From contig NZ_JACJRJ010000028.1 of the NCBI RefSeq assembly GCF_014697195.1, positions 1-64,000 on the forward strand: a stretch of DNA of 64,000 nt, read 5' to 3'. Shown piece by piece: positions 57,139 to 64,000 of the stretch (the first letter of the stretch is position 1; each line of letters opens with the position of its first letter). The position numbers and the translations under genes were made by a program. This DNA comes from Cylindrospermum sp. FACHB-282 (GTDB lineage Bacteria > Cyanobacteriota > Cyanobacteriia > Cyanobacteriales > Nostocaceae). The notes beneath the pieces were generated by a model. It was not told where the DNA came from, made no database searches, and saw nothing but the letters and a program-made list of their open reading frames with translations.

Positions 57139-57847
57139 TTATATTAGGGTTGTCGTAGCTTACTGTAGGTATCGCTTTTTTTTCACGCACCAGCGAAGCG
57201 TTCGCGGAGCGTGCCGGAGGCTCTAGCACGAAGTGCGTTAGGCGCAAAGCCGCAAAGGAAGAAAGAGAAGAGGCGATATCTGTTACTTTTCTCCAATAAT
57301 ATTCATATCCCATACCGTAGAAAACAACAGCTTTAGGTTGATATTTTTTGATTCTCTGACTAATATGATTTATTCGTTTCTCAATACAATAATTTCTATA
57401 AGTATCTCTATCAGATAAAAAAGGAATCTTAGAATGTTTACCATATATCCAATTATTAATAGATGGTGATGGTAAAGGCAATAATTCTAATAAACAAGTC
57501 TCTTTATCTTCTCTACCTAATTTATTTACTTGATATTGACGAACATCTTCTGTATCAATATTCTCTTTTCCATTAGCACTTAATGTAATACGAATTAATC
57601 CCTTCCATGTATTTTGTATTTTTGCATCCCATGCTCCCATATCTTCATGATATTTTGCAACATCGTCTATTTCCTTCTGCCCTCTTGTTGCCCATATATT
57701 TATTCTGTCATTAATATCGTTAAAGTCTTCTCCTCCTGCTTCTTCCATACCAATAAACCAATATTTTCCTTTATAATTACCATATCCATAAAATGTATCA
57801 ATTCTTTTTTGTACAAGCTCATCATTCAAAAAAAATTGACTGTTCAT
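57098..57847 (-). CDS. Uracil-DNA glycosylase-like family protein with a repeat-derived C-terminus
   Basis: 249 codons. The first 185 or so resemble UDG-like proteins of unknown function: GKYWFIGMEEAGGEDF near residue 27 and PKAVVFYGMGYEYYWRKV near 170 are the core strand-loop elements. From about residue 190 the frame runs through the dispersed repeat at 57177-57278 (SSFAALRLTHFVLEPPARSA) and on into the end of the PIN gene. The natural end of the protein therefore seems replaced by repeat sequence; it may be truncated and inactive. AT-rich, like other accessory genes here. Confidence 0.62.
   Translation of the reverse strand: MNSQFFLNDELVQKRIDTFYGYGNYKGKYWFIGMEEAGGEDFNDINDRINIWATRGQKEIDDVAKYHEDMGAWDAKIQNTWKGLIRITLSANGKENIDTEDVRQYQVNKLGREDKETCLLELLPLPSPSINNWIYGKHSKIPFLSDRDTYRNYCIEKRINHISQRIKKYQPKAVVFYGMGYEYYWRKVTDIASSLSSFAALRLTHFVLEPPARSANASLVREKKAIPTVSYDNPNIIKPALQHHVAQQL
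57177..57278. repeat. Direct repeat, right copy, after the VapBC pair
   Basis: CGCACCAGCGAAGCG, GCCGGAGGCTCTAGCACGAA and GTGCGTTAGGCGCAAAG match the copy at 56055-56160. Together they bracket the VapBC pair. This copy is also read as codons of the UDG-like gene. Confidence 0.88.
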
Positions 57848-57914
57848 AAATATTTGATATTACGCTTTGGGAGTTTTTTACAATTAATTGCATTCTTTTA
57901 ATTCTCTTTTATCT

Positions 57915-57985
57915 TTGCTCCTTTGCGACTTTGCGCGAAACAAACCTCCCAACCTCTCTGCGCTTCTGCGTGAGAAAAAAGTAAG
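57915..57985. repeat. Dispersed CTTTGCGACTTTGCGCG repeat copies
   Basis: CTCCTTTGCGACTTTGCGCG and CTCTCTGCGCTTCTGCGTGAG are two neighbouring members of the same family, between the UDG-like gene and the pnt operon. Confidence 0.75.
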
Positions 57986-58018
57986 GGTATAGCAACAAAC
58001 TACACCCCTACAAAAGGC

Positions 58019-59425
58019 TTAAAGCTGCTTCACTTCAGAAACCAACTTAGCCACCATATCCTTAGCGCTACCAAATAACATCGTCGTTTTATCCTTATAA
58101 AACAACTCATTATCTACACCGGCAAAACCGGTACTCATCCCGCGCTTAATTACAATTGTTTGCTTTGCTCGATCAACTTCCAAAATCGGCATCCCATAAA
58201 TTGGGCTACTAACATCAGTACGCGCCGCAGGATTTACAACATCATTTGCCCCAATTACTAAAGCTACATCTGCTTGTTCAAACTGGGGATTAATATCATC
58301 CATGTCGTATAACTGGGTATAAGCTACATTTGCTTCAGCTAGCAATACGTTCATGTGTCCCGGCATTCTTCCCGCTACAGGGTGAATGGCATACTTAACA
58401 TCAACACCCATCCGTTCTAGTTGATCTGCCAACTCGCGGACGCTATGCTGTGCTTGAGCAACTGCCATCCCGTAACCGGGGACAATTACTACAGAACGAG
58501 CATAACCTAACATCATCGCTCCTTCTTCGGGATCGATGCTGCGGACGGTTTGATCGGTTGCGCCACCAGCCGCAGCACCACCACCTGTAGCTGAACCTGA
58601 ACCGAAAGCGCTGAACAGCACACTGAAGAGGGAGCGGTTCATTGCTTTACACATAATCTCGGTGAGAATTAAGCCGGAAGCTCCCACCAATGCGCCGGCG
58701 ATGATTAACATATTGTTCATCACCACGAAACCAGCCGCTGCTGCTGCTACACCTGATAAGGAGTTTAACAGGGAAATTACTACGGGCATATCGCCGCCAC
58801 CAATGGGGATGACGAACATTACACCCAACACCAAGGAAACGGCAACTACGGCGAGGAATACGGGCAGGCTATCTGGTGTGATGAGTAAATAGGCACTTCC
58901 CGCCAAATATGTCCCCAGTAGTAAGAGGTTAAATGGTTGCTGGAATGGAAAGGTAATTGGGGAACCGCTGATTAAACCTTGCAATTTGGCGAAGGCTAGA
59001 AAACTACCTGTGAAGGTGACACCACCGATTAACACGTCCAATAACATGGAAATGTTGACATCTAGGGGTATGGGTGCTGAAGAATCCAGCAATCTCCAAA
59101 ATTCAGCTACGGCGACTAGTGCGGATGCTGCACCGCCTAAGCCGTTGAGTAAGCCCACCATTTGGGGCATTTCGGTCATTTGGACTTTGTAAGCGGCGAT
59201 CGCACCCAGGACTGATCCTATGGCCAAACCTATCAAAATCATCTCGTAATTTAATACGTGCTGATCTAACATTGTGGCAGCGATCGCCAGCAACATCCCC
59301 ACAGCAGCGACAACGTTACCGTTTCTGGCTGTAGCGGGAGAACCCAGCTTTTTCAAACCGAGAATGAATAAAGATGCAGCGACTAAGTACGTCAGCTGAA
59401 TGCCAGTTGGTAAAAAGTCGCTCAC
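58019..59425 (-). CDS. pntB: NAD(P) transhydrogenase subunit beta
   Basis: 468 residues. The N-terminal two thirds hold about nine membrane helices of the proton channel, and the C-terminal domain III binds NADP(H): VVIVPGYGMAVAQAQHSVRELADQL, HPVAGRMPGHMNVLLAEANV, and VALVIGANDVVNPAARTD (in pieces). With the alpha parts it couples hydride transfer between NADH and NADP+ to the proton gradient. The start codon overlaps the stop of the small alpha gene by four bases. Confidence 0.96.
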   Translation of the reverse strand: MSDFLPTGIQLTYLVAASLFILGLKKLGSPATARNGNVVAAVGMLLAIAATMLDQHVLNYEMILIGLAIGSVLGAIAAYKVQMTEMPQMVGLLNGLGGAASALVAVAEFWRLLDSSAPIPLDVNISMLLDVLIGGVTFTGSFLAFAKLQGLISGSPITFPFQQPFNLLLLGTYLAGSAYLLITPDSLPVFLAVVAVSLVLGVMFVIPIGGGDMPVVISLLNSLSGVAAAAAGFVVMNNMLIIAGALVGASGLILTEIMCKAMNRSLFSVLFSAFGSGSATGGGAAAGGATDQTVRSIDPEEGAMMLGYARSVVIVPGYGMAVAQAQHSVRELADQLERMGVDVKYAIHPVAGRMPGHMNVLLAEANVAYTQLYDMDDINPQFEQADVALVIGANDVVNPAARTDVSSPIYGMPILEVDRAKQTIVIKRGMSTGFAGVDNELFYKDKTTMLFGSAKDMVAKLVSEVKQL

Positions 59426-59715
59426 GCCTTAATCTCCTTTTTCTTGAACATTTGCAACATTCTGTCTGTGACTAAAAAACCACCCACGACGTTGACGGTT
59501 GCCAGTACTACGGCAATCAAACCGAGAATTACTGACAAATTCGTCTCTCTAGCGCCAGCAGCCACCATCGCCCCCAGTACCGCAATGCCAGAAATCGCGT
59601 TTGAGCCTGACATTAAGGGGGTGTGTAGGGTAGGGGGTATTTTGTTGATGACTTCAAAACCAATGAAAGATGCCAAAACAAATACAAACAATGCAGCAAT
59701 TAATGCTTCTGTCAT
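59422..59715 (-). CDS. pntAB: NAD(P) transhydrogenase subunit alpha part 2 (membrane part)
   Basis: About 97 residues from MTEALIAALFVFVLASFIGFEVI, with the conserved PPTLHTPLMSGSNAISGIAVLGAM and three to four membrane helices. In cyanobacteria the alpha subunit is split in two, and this is the membrane part. I start at ATG 59715; the frame opens eight codons earlier but there the sequence is repeat-like. Confidence 0.94.
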   Translation of the reverse strand: MTEALIAALFVFVLASFIGFEVINKIPPTLHTPLMSGSNAISGIAVLGAMVAAGARETNLSVILGLIAVVLATVNVVGGFLVTDRMLQMFKKKEIKA

Positions 59716-59739
59716 GAAATAAAATCTCCTTCGAGTCAT

Positions 59740-59860
59740 TAGTCATTGGTCATTAGTCATTGGCCATTGGGATTGGGGAACAGGTGATTAATTTCCATTA
59801 GCGATTACCCATTACCCATTACCCATTACTGATTACCCATTACCCATTAGCGATTACCCA
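59740..59860. repeat. Heptamer repeat tract (STRR type) in the pnt operon
   Basis: Long runs of TTACCCA/ATTACCC units, plus CATTGGT and CATTAGT variants, fill the 145-bp gap between the two alpha genes. The tract is transcribed as part of the operon. Confidence 0.85.
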
Positions 59861-61018
59861 TTACCTAACTGCCAAGGCTTGCAGTGCATCCTTGACTCGT
59901 TGATTTCTAATTTCGCCGGCGTGGGTAACACAAGCTGCATCAACGATGTCGTCGGCAAGGTTCACCTGTAAGGCTTTGTCTTTAATCAGCAGTTGCATCA
60001 GTGATGTGATGTTTTTGGCATACAATTGGCTGGCGTGGACTGGCATCGATGATGGCAGATTGATGGGGCCGATGATTGTCACGCCGTTCCAGACAATATC
60101 TTTGCCGGGATCAGTGCAGGCGCAGTTCCCGCCTTGTTCGGCGGCTAAATCTACAATTACTGAACCTGGTTTCATTTGTGCCACCATTTCTTCTGTGACA
60201 AGTATTGGTGCTTTTCTGCCAGGGACTTGGGCCGTAGTGATCACAATATCGGAATTTTTGACGTGCTCGGCAACAACTTCTTGGGTGCGTTGTTTGCTAG
60301 CTTCGGAGATTTCTTTGGCGTAACCACCAGCGGCGGTTGTTTCTTCTTCAAGTTTGACTTCGACGAATTTCGCCCCTAAGCTTTGGACTTCTTCTTTAAC
60401 GGCTGGACGGATGTCAAAGGCTTCTACTACGGCTCCTAGGCGTCTAGCGGTGGCGATCGCTTGCAATCCTGCCACACCTGCTCCCATGATAAATACTTTC
60501 GCTGGGGCGATGGTGCCGGCGGCTGTGGTTAACATTGGGAAATATTTTGGTAATGCCGCAGCAGCAATCAATACTGCTTTATAGCCTGCTAGTGAAGCTT
60601 GGGAGGACAAAGCATCCATACTTTGCGCCCTCGTGCTGCGGGGAATCAATTCCATCCCCAAGGCTGTGACTTTACGATTTGCCAGTTGCTGGGCTATCAC
60701 TGGATTACCCAAGGGATTGAGGAAGCTAATTAAGACAGATCCAACTTTCAGCAAATCAATTTCTGACCGTCCATCTTCTCGTTCTTCGGGTGGGCTAACT
60801 TTGAGCAGGATATCTGCTTCGCCCCATAATGTGGCAGGATCGCTAATTATTGTGGCTCCTGCGGCTTCATAGTCTGCATCATTAAAAAAGGCTCGCTCTC
60901 CCGCACCCTTTTCTACCCATACTTCCAAACCTTGTTTTACCAACCGGGCCACGGTGTCAGGAATCAATGCTACACGACGTTCCCAAACTTCAATTTCTTT
61001 AGCAACTGCTATTTTCAT
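59861..61018 (-). CDS. pntA: NAD(P) transhydrogenase subunit alpha part 1 (NAD-binding)
   Basis: 385 residues. Domain I of transhydrogenase, related to alanine dehydrogenase: RVALIPDTVARLVKQGLEVWVEKGAG, the NAD-binding GAGVAGLQAIATARRLGAVVEAFDIRP, and DIVITTAQVPGRKAPILVTEEMV (in pieces). Cytoplasmic, binds NAD(H). First gene of the pntA, pntAB, pntB operon. Confidence 0.96.
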   Translation of the reverse strand: MKIAVAKEIEVWERRVALIPDTVARLVKQGLEVWVEKGAGERAFFNDADYEAAGATIISDPATLWGEADILLKVSPPEEREDGRSEIDLLKVGSVLISFLNPLGNPVIAQQLANRKVTALGMELIPRSTRAQSMDALSSQASLAGYKAVLIAAAALPKYFPMLTTAAGTIAPAKVFIMGAGVAGLQAIATARRLGAVVEAFDIRPAVKEEVQSLGAKFVEVKLEEETTAAGGYAKEISEASKQRTQEVVAEHVKNSDIVITTAQVPGRKAPILVTEEMVAQMKPGSVIVDLAAEQGGNCACTDPGKDIVWNGVTIIGPINLPSSMPVHASQLYAKNITSLMQLLIKDKALQVNLADDIVDAACVTHAGEIRNQRVKDALQALAVR

Positions 61019-61772
61019 GAAATCTCCTGGAGATAAGTACCTAATATCTGCTAACTATGGAATTTTCCCGATGAGGGTTTTCCCGCACTGATAGCCCATA
61101 GCCGGGCAGTATCAGCCATGATTTTTTCGCTTTAGATTGAACCTTGAAATTTTGCTTTCCCACTCTGAGTTCTCCCGGCAAAAGCTAACTTTGCCGCTTG
61201 CAGACGTCATAATTCCAGATAGTTGCAAACCGGTTTACATACTGCACATCCTATGTTGCTTCCCCAATTTTCCATCTTGGTCTTTAGCTTCTTTTAGGGA
61301 TTGAAAAAATTTGGTATTACTTTCTGACATAAGTGCAATATTGATCAAATTTCTCCAGCTTGATAATTTCCCAATTAATTTTTTAATGATTGCTGCTTTC
61401 GTTCAAGCTATTTTAATCAATTTATCCTAAGTTAAGTGGCGATCGCCAATGGTATAACTCAATTTTTATAACAAAGCCCTTGATTTTATATACACTTATA
61501 CATATTTGTCAACACTAACAAATCACTACTGTGTTTCTATCTACTGCCCATTTGCTCGCGCCGATGACCTAGAGGGCATCAAGTCCAACAATAATAGGTA
61601 AAATTTATTGCATCTTGTGTAGGCGATCGCTCAAGACTCTAAAGATAATGGCACTTTTTGCGAGCATTTCACGTCAATTGTCATGAAGTCAGAGTAAAGT
61701 TTAGTTAAGAATACTAACGCTCATTTATTGAGATTACAGACTTACCATACTATCTGCTAGAGGAGTTTAACT
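61019..61772. other. Long divergent intergenic region
   Basis: About 750 bp between pntA and the DUF2808 gene, so it must hold the promoters of both. HIP1 octamers lie near 61440 and 61624. No small open frame with a ribosome site, and no strong hairpin, was found. Confidence 0.45.
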
Positions 61773-62285
61773 ATGCGACGTGTACTTTCTACCTTAGCTG
61801 TAACTGGCTGTTTATTAACTGCTTTCCCAGTGATGACCTGGGGGCAAACCTTACCTGGATTAACACTGTTTAGCGGCGTCAAAAGCGAAAATCAGTTGCC
61901 CTTTCGGTTAGATTTTGGTGGACAAACCAATAGCACGGATCGCTACATCTTAAGAATTCCTGCCCAAAAGATGAAATTGGCAGTTGCCCAATTTGCCGTT
62001 ACCTACCCAAATTATTACAAAGGAAGTTTTGATACCAAAAATATTGCAGTCAAGGTCAAAGGGAAAAAAGTTCCCCTAGCTGAGGTGAAGTGGAATAAAG
62101 AAGGTCGCGTCCTGGAAATATTTCCTCAAGAGCCAGTGCCAGCAGGTAGTAAGGTGGAGTTAGTATTATCTAACGTGCAAAACCCATCCTTCGGTGGAGT
62201 TTATTATTTCAATTGCCAGATTCTCTCCCCCGGCGATGTACCCCTACTACGTTACTTGGGCACCTGGATTTTGAGCATTTCTTGA
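61773..62285 (+). CDS. DUF2808 secreted protein
   Basis: 170 residues. A signal peptide (RRVLSTLAVTGCLLTAFPVM, cleavage near TWGQT) is followed by the DUF2808 domain: LPFRLDFGGQTNSTDRYILRIPAQKMKLAVAQFAVTYP, YPNYYKGSFD, VKWNKEGRVLEIFPQEPVPAGSKVELVLSNVQNPSFGG (in pieces) and the YYFNCQILSPGD ending. Periplasmic or surface, unknown function. AGAGGAG lies nine bases before the ATG. Confidence 0.86.
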   Translation: MRRVLSTLAVTGCLLTAFPVMTWGQTLPGLTLFSGVKSENQLPFRLDFGGQTNSTDRYILRIPAQKMKLAVAQFAVTYPNYYKGSFDTKNIAVKVKGKKVPLAEVKWNKEGRVLEIFPQEPVPAGSKVELVLSNVQNPSFGGVYYFNCQILSPGDVPLLRYLGTWILSIS

Positions 62286-62420
62286 TTTGTGGACAGTAGT
62301 CAGTTGTTACTCATAACTGGTTGCTAGTAAATTTTTTCCCTAAATCCGGTTTTCTCACCATTAAAGTGATAAAATTACAGATTGTGACTTTTTATAAAAA
62401 TCGCCTAAGAGGAGAACAGT

Positions 62421-62555
62421 ATGCAGCGCACCCTGGGCGGCACTTGCCGTAAGAGAAAAAGAACATCTGGATTTCGCGCCAGAATGCGGACACCAGACGG
62501 GAGAAACGTGATCAGCGCCAGGAGAAGAAAGGGACGCCATCGTCTGAGCGTTTAG
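62421..62555 (+). CDS. rpmH: 50S ribosomal protein L34
   Basis: 44 residues: [20 protein letters not shown] at the start, then [20 protein letters not shown] and RLSV, an unmistakable L34. AAGAGGAG precedes the ATG. It begins the conserved string rpmH, rnpA, PH protein, yidC. Confidence 0.97.
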   Translation: MQRTLGGTCRKRKRTSGFRARMRTPDGRNVISARRRKGRHRLSV

Positions 62556-62580
62556 GGTATAACCTGCAAAAAGAACAGCT

Positions 62581-62982
62581 GTGGCCTTGCCCAAAGCAAA
62601 TCGACTAAAATCCCGAAAAGATTTCCAGGCAGTTTTCCGGGAAGGAATTCGGCGTCAAAGCTCTCATTTCACATTGAGAGCCTTGAAACCACGGCGTTTG
62701 AAAGAGCCTTCTTTGGATGCTGCCGCGAAAGCTAATCTTGTCAGTACGCAAATTGGCATTTCCATTAGCACCAAAGTTAGCAAACGAGCAGTAGTCCGCA
62801 ACAAAATCAAGCGCCAGATTACCGCGGCTTTTTATGAATTGTTGCCCAAATTATCACGAGGATGGCGGCTAGTAGTAGTTGTAAAACCAACGGCAGCAGA
62901 ATCTAAGTGCGGAAGCCAACAATTTCTGCAAGAATTAGAGCAGTTGTTGGCACAAGCAGAGGTTTTCGATGGGCATTCGTGA
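62581..62982 (+). CDS. rnpA: Ribonuclease P protein component
   Basis: 133 residues. Starts with GTG at 62581, 25 bp after rpmH. NRLKSRKDFQAVFREG at the N-terminus and the RNR motif RAVVRNKIKRQITAAF identify it. It binds the RNase P RNA for tRNA 5' maturation. The middle has an insertion (ALKPRRLKEPSLDAAAKA) common in cyanobacteria. Its end overlaps the next gene by 14 bp. Confidence 0.95.
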   Translation: MALPKANRLKSRKDFQAVFREGIRRQSSHFTLRALKPRRLKEPSLDAAAKANLVSTQIGISISTKVSKRAVVRNKIKRQITAAFYELLPKLSRGWRLVVVVKPTAAESKCGSQQFLQELEQLLAQAEVFDGHS

Positions 62983-63358
62983 AGAAATTTATTATGAAGG
63001 TGGGCCCCATATTGGGGATTTAATCATCAATCTGTTAATTGGGCTAACCGTGGTTGGTATACCATTGACAGTTGGGGCAATTGTCAGGGCTTTGTGGCTG
63101 CGCTTCCGCATCACTGACCGCCGAATTACTGTGATGGGTGGTTGGATGGGGCGCGATCGCACTGACGTAATTTATTCAGAAATTGTCAAAGTTGTCAAAG
63201 TCCCCCGTGGTATTGGCGCTTGGGGCGATATGGCTCTTACCCTGAGAAATGGCAGCTTGCTAGAAATGCGGGCTGTACCCAATTTTCGGGAAGTCTATGA
63301 CTACATTAGCGAAAGAATTGCTACCAAAAATGCCCAGTCTACTAATATTGCTAAGTAG
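62969..63358 (+). CDS. PH domain-containing membrane protein
   Basis: 129 residues. One membrane segment (LIINLLIGLTVVGIPLTVGAIV) precedes a bacterial PH (bPH2/DUF304-like) domain: LRFRITDRRITVMGGWMGRDRTDVIYSEIVKVV, in pieces, and GAWGDMALTLRNGSLLEMRAV. Conserved between rnpA and yidC in cyanobacteria. Overlap with rnpA suggests coupled translation. Function unknown, presumably linked to membrane protein insertion. Confidence 0.85.
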   Translation: MGIREEIYYEGGPHIGDLIINLLIGLTVVGIPLTVGAIVRALWLRFRITDRRITVMGGWMGRDRTDVIYSEIVKVVKVPRGIGAWGDMALTLRNGSLLEMRAVPNFREVYDYISERIATKNAQSTNIAK

Positions 63359-63597
63359 TCAGCTAGGCTAGTGGACTATGGTGGGAATGAAACGAGCATT
63401 CAAAATTAACCAGAAGCTGATGATATAAGATTTTTGAATTTTGTTCGCGGAGCGTGCGGTCGGCTCTATTTTGAATTTTGAATTTCGACTTCCGGTTGTG
63501 TGCGGCTATCCGTAGCTAACGCTAGTCGCATACTAATCATGATTTAGATAAATTAGATTCAGTTCAGTTTAAAGTACCTCAGGTTTAATTCAGAATA
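63359..63597. other. Repeat-containing gap before yidC
   Basis: CTAGTGGACTATGGTGGGAA followed by GCATTCAAAATTAAC resembles CTAGTACGACACGGCGGAAA followed by CCATTCAAAATAGAC at 41396-41440. Palindromic pieces (TTCGCGGAGCGTGCGG) follow. No gene. Confidence 0.5.
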
Positions 63598-64000
63598 ATG
63601 GATTTTGGTATCGGGTTTCTCTCGAACAACGTCATGCTGCCAATCATAGACTTTTTCTATGGTATTGTGCCTAGCTATGGATTGGCGATCGTGGCCTTGA
63701 CATTGATAGTCCGCTTCGCCCTCTATCCCCTAAGTGCTGGATCAATTCGCAGCATGAGACGGATGAGAGTTGTGCAGCCTCTAATGCAAAAGCGGATGGC
63801 AGAAGCCAAAGAGCGGTATAAAGACGATCCGCAAAAGCAGCAGGAGGAAATGGTCAATGTCCAAAAAGAATTTGGCAACCCATTAGCAGGATGTTTGCCA
63901 CTGCTGTTACAAATGCCAGTGTTATTGGCGTTGTTTGCTACTTTGCGGGGTTCACCTTTTTCTGGTGTAAACTACTCCGTTAATCTGCAAGTCTTTCCCG
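63598..64000 (+). CDS. yidC: Membrane protein insertase YidC/Oxa1 (5' part)
   Basis: The first 134 codons, running off the window. [20 protein letters not shown] is followed by a membrane helix ([20 protein letters not shown]), the cytoplasmic loop [20 protein letters not shown] with its coiled region, and [20 protein letters not shown], the typical YidC core with its substrate groove helices. Inserts thylakoid and plasma membrane proteins alone or with Sec. The C-terminal part lies beyond 64000. Confidence 0.95.
   Translation, partial: MDFGIGFLSNNVMLPIIDFFYGIVPSYGLAIVALTLIVRFALYPLSAGSIRSMRRMRVVQPLMQKRMAEAKERYKDDPQKQQEEMVNVQKEFGNPLAGCLPLLLQMPVLLALFATLRGSPFSGVNYSVNLQVFP

Noticed and set aside
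57614-57901. 95-codon frame opposite the UDG-like gene
   Set aside because: Cys- and Phe-rich shadow of the AT-rich gene on the other strand.

Overview
The window comes from a filamentous, probably heterocyst-forming cyanobacterium of the Nostoc/Anabaena type. The evidence is: photosynthetic and NDH-1 genes (ndhF, ndhD, rbcR, petN, psb27, both pntA parts with pntB), the deazaflavin gene cofH, many GCGATCGC (HIP1) octamers, tracts of degenerate heptamers such as TAATTGG or ATTACCC (the STRR type described in Nostocales), and dispersed repeats built on GCGCAAAGGCGCAGAG. No rRNA, tRNA, CRISPR array or complete insertion sequence was recognised.

Layout. 0-10.4 kb is mostly housekeeping: recF, a calcium-type P-type ATPase, a propeller-transglutaminase protein, a PD-(D/E)XK nuclease, a phosphohexomutase and a LapA-like membrane protein. 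10.6-14.2 kb is a small accessory island: a ParE/ParD-like toxin-antitoxin pair, an Rpn-type nuclease with a duplicated C-terminal domain, a HEPN protein, DUF433 and DUF29. 14.3-20.7 kb holds ndhD and ndhF, separated by an AT-rich 710-codon HEPN gene on the opposite strand. 21-23.8 kb holds an atypical thioredoxin, an NnrU/Z-ISO-like membrane protein and rbcR. 23.9-28.6 kb is a cluster of a zinc-ribbon Ser/Thr kinase, two membrane-anchored solute-binding proteins and a decayed third one.

28.7-41.3 kb has an NtcA-like Crp regulator, a free-standing DALR domain protein, a Cof phosphatase, a PEP-CTERM protein, polA, an HNH nuclease pair, a GH10-like glycosidase, psb27 and cofH. 41.4-49 kb is a surface-glycosylation cluster: three GT39-type membrane glycosyltransferases, a GT39 remnant and a GT2-GtrA fusion. 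49.1-55.5 kb has an exonuclease, a MarR regulator, a membrane protein gene with an in-frame stop, petN, and a 1031-residue histidine kinase with four GAF domains. The first GAF looks like a dual-cysteine cyanobacteriochrome. 55.6-57.9 kb is a second accessory patch (DUF29, VapBC, a UDG-like protein with a repeat-derived tail). 58-61 kb is the pnt operon. 61.8-64 kb is a DUF2808 protein followed by the conserved rpmH-rnpA-PH-yidC string.

Best leads for something new: (a) the Rpn nuclease with a strong internal start and a tandem copy of exactly that internal product; (b) the lone HEPN gene between ndhF and ndhD; (c) the cyanobacteriochrome kinase; (d) the kinase plus binding-protein cluster; (e) two unrelated toxin-antitoxin cassettes, each bracketed by direct repeats of related sequence.
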